Positions 11,917 to 13,363 of a DNA stretch of 13,363 nt are shown piece after piece. Made by a program: the position numbers and the translations under genes. The DNA comes from Faecalicatena sp. (GTDB lineage Bacteria; Bacillota; Clostridia; Lachnospirales; Lachnospiraceae), in contig VSNK01000153.1 of the NCBI GenBank assembly GCA_009774255.1, positions 1 through 13,363 of the forward strand, read 5' to 3'. Under the pieces are notes generated by a model. That model saw nothing but the letters and a program-made list of their open reading frames with translations, had not been told where the DNA came from and did no database searches. Position 1 is the first letter of the stretch. Each line of letters begins with the position of its first letter.

Positions 11917-13170
11917 TCACATTGTTTCTTCATAAAATCTCTGTATTACCAGCTCTTTCAACTGTTCATCATTGACATGGTACTCTGTGTATTCACCTGG
12001 CTTCACGACTTCTCCCGGAATCATCGACATATCCTCCACGGTTAATGAGATATTTAAAAGCTCCGGTACTAAATAGGTAACATCTGCCAAGGCAATATCG
12101 GGAAACATATATTTATTATCAATCAATTGCTGATAAATCGTAACCGGAATCGTAAGATCTCCTCCTATTGCTTGCTTTGCGGTTTCAAAATAACTCATCA
12201 GATACTGCTTCTGGCGTTCAAGTCTTAACATGGCACTGCCGAATACATTATGATCCCGGATGCGAATATATTCCAGAGCCATATTACCGTCTAAATGTAG
12301 GATATCTCCCTGATTATAAGTTCCATAATCTCCCTGCATCGTCTCCAAAACCGCCACATCGACTCCGCCTATTGCATCATTCAAAAGTGGAACCGCCTGT
12401 ATATTGATGGAACAGTACCTCTGGATCGGAACTTTATACAGAAGATTCGACACCGCTTCCACCATCAATTCACAACCTTTCTCTTCCGTAAGCCCATACG
12501 TATGCTGTGACGTAATCTGACATTCTTCGCTCCGCAGATATGTACCTGCCGTATCATACACCTTAACCGGCACCATCGTATCTCTCGGGATGGCAAGTAT
12601 ATGAATGAAACCGCTTTCCAAGTCAACGCTTACCAACATGATCACATCTGCGTTTCCCTGCCCTCTCGTATCTTCCACCTTGTCCTCAATCGAGATAGTC
12701 TTATCAATTCCCAGACATAAAAAATTAATTACATCCTCATTATACTTGTACTCTTTTCCTTTGTAATTAACAAAAAGTCCTTCCTTCTTCTCTTCCTCGA
12801 CTTCCGCATCGGCCATCATCTCTTCTACATTTGTCTTAAGATTTTTCTCACCCTCGGCACGCAAATAAACGAAGCTCCCAAACAATCCCGCAGCCGCAAC
12901 CAGCAAGAATATAGCTACTCCTAACGTAACCTTCATCCATGGCTTTAAAGACGGAAACTTCCGACTCTTCTTGCCCTTTTTTCTGATGACTTTACCGCTC
13001 TTGCCGATACTTTTACCTGTTCCGCTCCGTTTTTTCTTTCCGCCTTTCTTTATGCTTTTACTCTTTCTGCTGTTATTCTTCCTTGACGCACCCCTGGAGT
13101 CATCAAAATAGTCTTCTCCGACGATCTCCATCAGAAACTCATCCTCCGGTGATGTGCCCCTTTTCCCCAT
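11917..13170 (-). CDS. LytR-CpsA-Psr (LCP) family protein
   Basis: LCP enzymes move undecaprenyl-linked glycopolymers onto peptidoglycan at the outer face of the membrane. From the ATG at 13170 (417 residues) the layout is a cytosolic basic Lys/Ser/Gly-rich N-terminus (about 27-73), a membrane helix (about 81-103), an acidic linker, then the LCP domain. That domain has FLCLGID at about 150-156, Asp175 in ADVIML, PRDT at 195-198, and the RIRDHN (303-308) ... RLERQ (316-320) arginine region that binds the pyrophosphate lipid. GGAGG five nt before 13170 decides this start over ATGs at 13182 and 13191. It is probably the first gene of a three-gene cluster with the sortase and the secreted protein. 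The family call is firm; the glycopolymer is unknown. Confidence 0.93.
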   Translation of the reverse strand: MGKRGTSPEDEFLMEIVGEDYFDDSRGASRKNNSRKSKSIKKGGKKKRSGTGKSIGKSGKVIRKKGKKSRKFPSLKPWMKVTLGVAIFLLVAAAGLFGSFVYLRAEGEKNLKTNVEEMMADAEVEEEKKEGLFVNYKGKEYKYNEDVINFLCLGIDKTISIEDKVEDTRGQGNADVIMLVSVDLESGFIHILAIPRDTMVPVKVYDTAGTYLRSEECQITSQHTYGLTEEKGCELMVEAVSNLLYKVPIQRYCSINIQAVPLLNDAIGGVDVAVLETMQGDYGTYNQGDILHLDGNMALEYIRIRDHNVFGSAMLRLERQKQYLMSYFETAKQAIGGDLTIPVTIYQQLIDNKYMFPDIALADVTYLVPELLNISLTVEDMSMIPGEVVKPGEYTEYHVNDEQLKELVIQRFYEETM

Positions 13171-13363
13171 CTTTGCCTCCATCAAAATCACTTCATGCCC
13201 GCCTTGCTATCCGTGGAATATCCACACGAAAAAATAAAAGTGGGCATCGACAACCCTTATTATATGTATAAACCCTATTGGTATTGGGCGAAGCGCCCAA
13301 TAATCTCAGATTTCCATAATGTCTGCAATAAAAAAACACACATAAGTATAATGAGTACATAAT
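13171..13363 (-). promoter_or_regulatory. upstream region of the LCP-sortase cluster
   Basis: On the minus strand a perfect TATAAT (13259-13264) stands about 90 nt before the LCP start, but I find no good -35 at the right distance. Just upstream is the hairpin ATTGGGCG-aag-CGCCCAAT (13283-13301), whose stem matches the one at 6060-6076. A smaller stem, GTGGA/TCCAC (13213-13217 with 13221-13225), lies in the leader. I see no gene in the remaining bases to the window end. Confidence 0.4.

Noticed and set aside
11188..11975. Plus-strand frames opposite the sortase (97 and 147 codons)
   Set aside because: They are antisense to a sortase with an intact catalytic triad, and have no domain or ribosome site.

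Overview
The window looks like a chromosomal segment of a Lachnospiraceae-type clostridium (Firmicutes). This rests on the gene content: a GGGtGRT protein paired with a NifU-like scaffold, a yicC-gmk-rpoZ operon, standalone PncC, a PD-(D/E)XK protein and an AAA-ATPase-like remnant of kinds common in that family. Strong AGGAGG-type ribosome sites and class B sortase/LCP surface genes also fit. I cannot name the species.

Layout. (1) 1-2077, minus strand: an iron-sulfur-type two-gene operon (scaffold protein, then GGGtGRT protein) with its own promoter. (2) 2078-2224: a miniature inverted-repeat element with a probable target duplication. (3) 2261-4775, minus strand: rimO, pgsA and pncC, tightly packed or overlapping. 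The pncC 5' end is built from a 21/12-nt repeat. (4) 4901-7155, minus strand: the yicC-gmk-rpoZ operon, with a textbook promoter and a terminator. A composite repeat sits between yicC and gmk. (5) 7156-9834: an accessory patch holding an AAA-ATPase-like pseudogene split by two abutting hairpin elements, a tRNA-Pro(GGG) with promoter and terminator, an inverted copy of the region-2 element, the only intact sizeable plus-strand gene (a PD-(D/E)XK-like protein with a tetrad-repeat tail) and a decayed third element copy. (6) 9835-13363, minus strand: a cell-surface cluster of an LCP-family protein, a class B-like sortase and a secreted Pro-Thr-rich protein ending in SPKTGQR, closed by a strong terminator.

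How the genes work together. The rimO/pgsA/pncC and yicC/gmk/rpoZ blocks are housekeeping: ribosome modification, phospholipid synthesis, NMN salvage, RNA turnover, GMP phosphorylation and the RNA polymerase omega subunit. The surface cluster probably builds or decorates the envelope, but its putative sortase substrate lacks the normal membrane-anchoring tail. The most unusual content is the mobile DNA. At least three families of small non-coding palindromic elements are present. One insertion site is so clean that deleting the elements and one CTAG restores the interrupted reading frame. I see no CRISPR array, defence island or obviously new multi-gene system.
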